Positions 33,584 through 35,281 of a stretch of 35,281 bases of DNA are shown here, one piece after another. This DNA is from Bacteroidaceae bacterium (lineage in GTDB: Bacteria > Bacteroidota > Bacteroidia > Bacteroidales > Bacteroidaceae), in contig JAEEHP010000134.1 in the NCBI GenBank assembly GCA_016280855.1, positions 1 to 35,281 of the forward strand, written 5' to 3'. The first letter of the stretch is position 1. Every line of letters starts with the position of its first letter. The notes under the pieces are model-generated. The model was not told where the DNA came from. It ran no database searches and saw only the letters and a list, made by a program, of their open reading frames with translations. A program made the translations under genes and the position numbers.

Positions 33584-35035
33584 TCAGAATTGGAAGTAGA
33601 TGAACTGGCTGCTGTCTAAAACGCCGAACAGCGTGATGACGGCAATCATGAGGGCGAGACCCACGTGAAGGAGCACCGTCCTGACCGGACCCGTCACGGG
33701 GAGCGGGCGCTGCCGTTCACGGCGGAGGCCGTCCACCAGCAGCACCACGAGGCTCACGCCGATAATCATGAAATCGCTGACACGGATAAAGGGCACGCCG
33801 GGCCGCGTAACTATACCTTTAAATATAGTACACACATCCGCGAGCGTATCGGCGCGGAAGAAGACCCAGGCCAGGCTGACCAGCACGAACGTCAGCAGCC
33901 ACCGCCCCAGCCTGCTCACCTGTCCCCACGGCCACCATGCCCGTCGCATCAGCGTCGGGAGCTTCACCGCCTTCTCGATGCACAGCAGCATCCCATGAAG
34001 CGCACCCCAGCAGAGGAACGTCCAGTTGGCACCGTGCCACAGGCCGCTCACGACGAACGTCACCATGAGGTTCCAGTACTGGCGCGGGCGGCTGACGCGG
34101 TTGCCGCCCAAAGGGATATACACATAATCCTTGAACCACGTCGAGAGCGAGATGTGCCAGCGATGCCAGAACTCCCCCACAGAGCACGAGAGATACGGCC
34201 GTCGGAAGTTCTCCATCAGGCGGAAACCCAGGATGCGGGCCGCGCCGATGGCGATGAGCGAGTAGCCCGCGAAGTCGCCGTAGATCTGGAACGGAAACAG
34301 CAGCGCAGCCACGGCATAGCTGCCTCCGTTGTGCATGTCCAGGTGGTTGAACACCGCATTCACGTAGTCGCCGCAGCGGTCAGCCACGACGAGCTTCAGG
34401 AAATAACCCCAGACCATCATCCTTAGACCCGTCATGCCGTCGTCGTAGTCGAGACGATGCACCTGCTTGAACTGAGGCAACAGGTTGTTCGAACGCTCGA
34501 TAGGACCCGCCACCAGCTGGGGGAAGAACGACACGAAGAGGGCATACGTCCAGAAATCACGCTCAACGGCCGTCGTGCCGCGATACACGTCGATCGTGTA
34601 GCCCAACGCCTGGAACGTGTAGAACGAGATGCCAACGGGCAGCAACAGCTTCGACACGGGGATCTCCATGCTCACCCCGCAACAGTCCATCAGCGCCACG
34701 AGGTTCGAAGAGAGAAAATTGTAGTATTTGAAAACCACCAGCAACGACAGGTTCACCACCAGGCTCGCCACCAGCCATGCCTTGCGCTTCCCGCGGTCAC
34801 GTGCTGAGCTTGTCGAATGTACGGTACAACCCGCGATGCCCAACGCCGAGGCGTAGGTCACCACCGTGCTCGTCAGCAACAGCAGCGCGTAGGCCGGCTC
34901 CCAGTTCATGTAGAAATAATAGCTCGCCGCCAGAAGGAACAGGTTGCGCAGGCGCAGCCACGACCCGGGGATGCAGTAGTACACGACGCACACCACGGGG
35001 AAAAACAACAGGAACGGCAGGGAGTTGAACAGCAT
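33584..35035 (-). CDS. MBOAT family membrane O-acyltransferase
   Basis: A 483-aa polytopic inner-membrane protein, AlgI/DltB-like. It starts at MLFNSLPFLLFF. An upstream in-frame ATG (35161) lies before the -7 box and is rejected. Seen are the conserved block FFPQLVAGPIER (170-181), FWHRWHISLSTWFKDYVYIPLGG as two adjacent parts from 289 and 301, and VSGLWHGANW with the catalytic His334. About ten hydrophobic segments are visible. Residues 70-81 (CTVHSTSSARDR) in a loop after the second membrane segment are encoded by a sequence that looks like a dispersed repeat. It probably acetylates an exported glycan together with the SGNH protein downstream. Confidence 0.9.
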   Translation of the reverse strand: MLFNSLPFLLFFPVVCVVYYCIPGSWLRLRNLFLLAASYYFYMNWEPAYALLLLTSTVVTYASALGIAGCTVHSTSSARDRGKRKAWLVASLVVNLSLLVVFKYYNFLSSNLVALMDCCGVSMEIPVSKLLLPVGISFYTFQALGYTIDVYRGTTAVERDFWTYALFVSFFPQLVAGPIERSNNLLPQFKQVHRLDYDDGMTGLRMMVWGYFLKLVVADRCGDYVNAVFNHLDMHNGGSYAVAALLFPFQIYGDFAGYSLIAIGAARILGFRLMENFRRPYLSCSVGEFWHRWHISLSTWFKDYVYIPLGGNRVSRPRQYWNLMVTFVVSGLWHGANWTFLCWGALHGMLLCIEKAVKLPTLMRRAWWPWGQVSRLGRWLLTFVLVSLAWVFFRADTLADVCTIFKGIVTRPGVPFIRVSDFMIIGVSLVVLLVDGLRRERQRPLPVTGPVRTVLLHVGLALMIAVITLFGVLDSSQFIYFQF

Positions 35036-35075
35036 TTGCGAACACTTAAGGCGCCTCGGACGCTCATTTGGGGCG

Positions 35076-35083
35076 CAAAGATA
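35076..35083 (-). promoter_or_regulatory. -7 box of the MBOAT gene
   Basis: TATCTTTG followed by C on the minus strand, about 41 nt before the ATG at 35035. It sits 12 nt from the left arm of the heptamer inverted repeat. Confidence 0.6.
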
Positions 35084-35094
35084 ATGAAAAATGG

Positions 35095-35175
35095 ATGATT
35101 GATGATTGATGATTGATGTTTTCTTGCTTTTTTGTCCTATATTCTTCACTTTTTCAATCATCAGTCATCAATCAT
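35095..35175. repeat. Inverted ATGATTG heptamer arrays between MBOAT and msrA
   Basis: Left arm 35095-35115: ATGATTG three times. Right arm 35155-35175: CAATCAT, CAGTCAT, CAATCAT, the inverted complement with one change. The spacer is 39 nt. It lies between the divergent -7 boxes of the two genes. Confidence 0.9.
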
Positions 35176-35189
35176 CAATATAAAATGTC

Positions 35190-35197
35190 TATTTTTG
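35190..35197 (+). promoter_or_regulatory. -7 box of msrA
   Basis: TATTTTTG fits TAnnTTTG, 40 nt before the msrA ATG. It is weaker than TACCTTTGC, and there is no clear -33. Confidence 0.5.
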
Positions 35198-35237
35198 TGC
35201 CCGAATAACGCTATCTCAGCTACAACAACCATCACCT

Positions 35238-35281
35238 ATGAAAGAGATCTATCTCGCCGGAGGGTGCTTCTGGGGCACAGA
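35238..35281 (+). CDS. msrA: Peptide-methionine (S)-S-oxide reductase, 5' end only
   Basis: Only 14 codons are in the window (MKEIYLAGGCFWGT). The motif GGCFWG with the nucleophilic Cys at residue 10 is the hallmark of MsrA, which reduces methionine-S-sulfoxide in proteins. The reading frame continues beyond the edge, so domains such as a fused MsrB cannot be judged. Confidence 0.8.
   Translation, partial: MKEIYLAGGCFWGT

Noticed and set aside
1..35281. Genomic island or prophage
   Set aside because: Gene content is almost entirely housekeeping and envelope genes; no integrase, transposase or phage gene is seen, and base composition looks even.

Overview
This window looks like chromosomal DNA of a Bacteroidales bacterium, most likely Prevotellaceae with a fairly high GC content. 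Three things point there. Promoters carry the Bacteroidetes -7 box TAnnTTTG, usually TACCTTTGC or a close variant. Type IX secretion (T9SS) homologues PorE, PorG and PorZ are present, and the gene order porG-uppS-bamA-ompH-ompH is the one I recall from Porphyromonas gingivalis. Many proteins also belong to families typical of the phylum (DUF1573, DUF6242 and DUF6250-like). I see no insertion sequence, prophage, CRISPR array or plasmid gene.

Layout. At 155-2613 (minus) lies a sulfur-assimilation pair, metY then cysK, divergent from an Lrp/AsnC regulator (2801-3265). At 3255-8025 (minus) is a likely transcription unit aroB, GH43 glycosidase, DUF1573 protein, meaB. At 8207-12638 (plus) are topB and porE. 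prmC (minus) then faces ribD (plus). From 14591 to 22854 (plus) runs a tight envelope-biogenesis cluster: DUF6242 lipoprotein, porG, uppS, bamA, three Skp/OmpH chaperone genes and murI. porZ converges on murI, and behind it on the minus strand lie rdgB, a YitT transporter-like gene and leuS. tRNA-Gln(UUG), with a clear terminator, and tyrS follow, then a small secreted DUF6250-like protein (plus), an MBOAT O-acyltransferase with its SGNH partner (minus), and the first codons of msrA at the right edge.

How they work together. The 14591-22854 cluster brings together prenyl-lipid and cell-wall precursor synthesis (UppS, MurI), outer-membrane protein insertion (BamA), periplasmic chaperones (Skp-like) and a T9SS outer-membrane component (PorG). 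PorE and PorZ sit nearby, so about 15 kb of the window serves the cell envelope. MBOAT plus SGNH is the usual pair for O-acetylating an exported polysaccharide.

The most unusual aspect is the repeats. Short tandem arrays (mostly 7-nt units, also 8 and 9) and C/G-rich REP-like palindromes lie in most intergenic gaps. Many occur as two arms in inverted orientation, with about 40-110 nt between them. They run over stop codons, supply the start-proximal parts of proteins (the hydrophobic core of the PorZ signal peptide, the n-region of the PorE signal peptide, the N-terminus of the mature GH43 enzyme) and sit in frame inside topB and prmC. They also create false N-terminal extensions in cysK, meaB and rdgB. 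Array-length change at porZ would frameshift the gene, so it is a candidate phase-variable T9SS gene.
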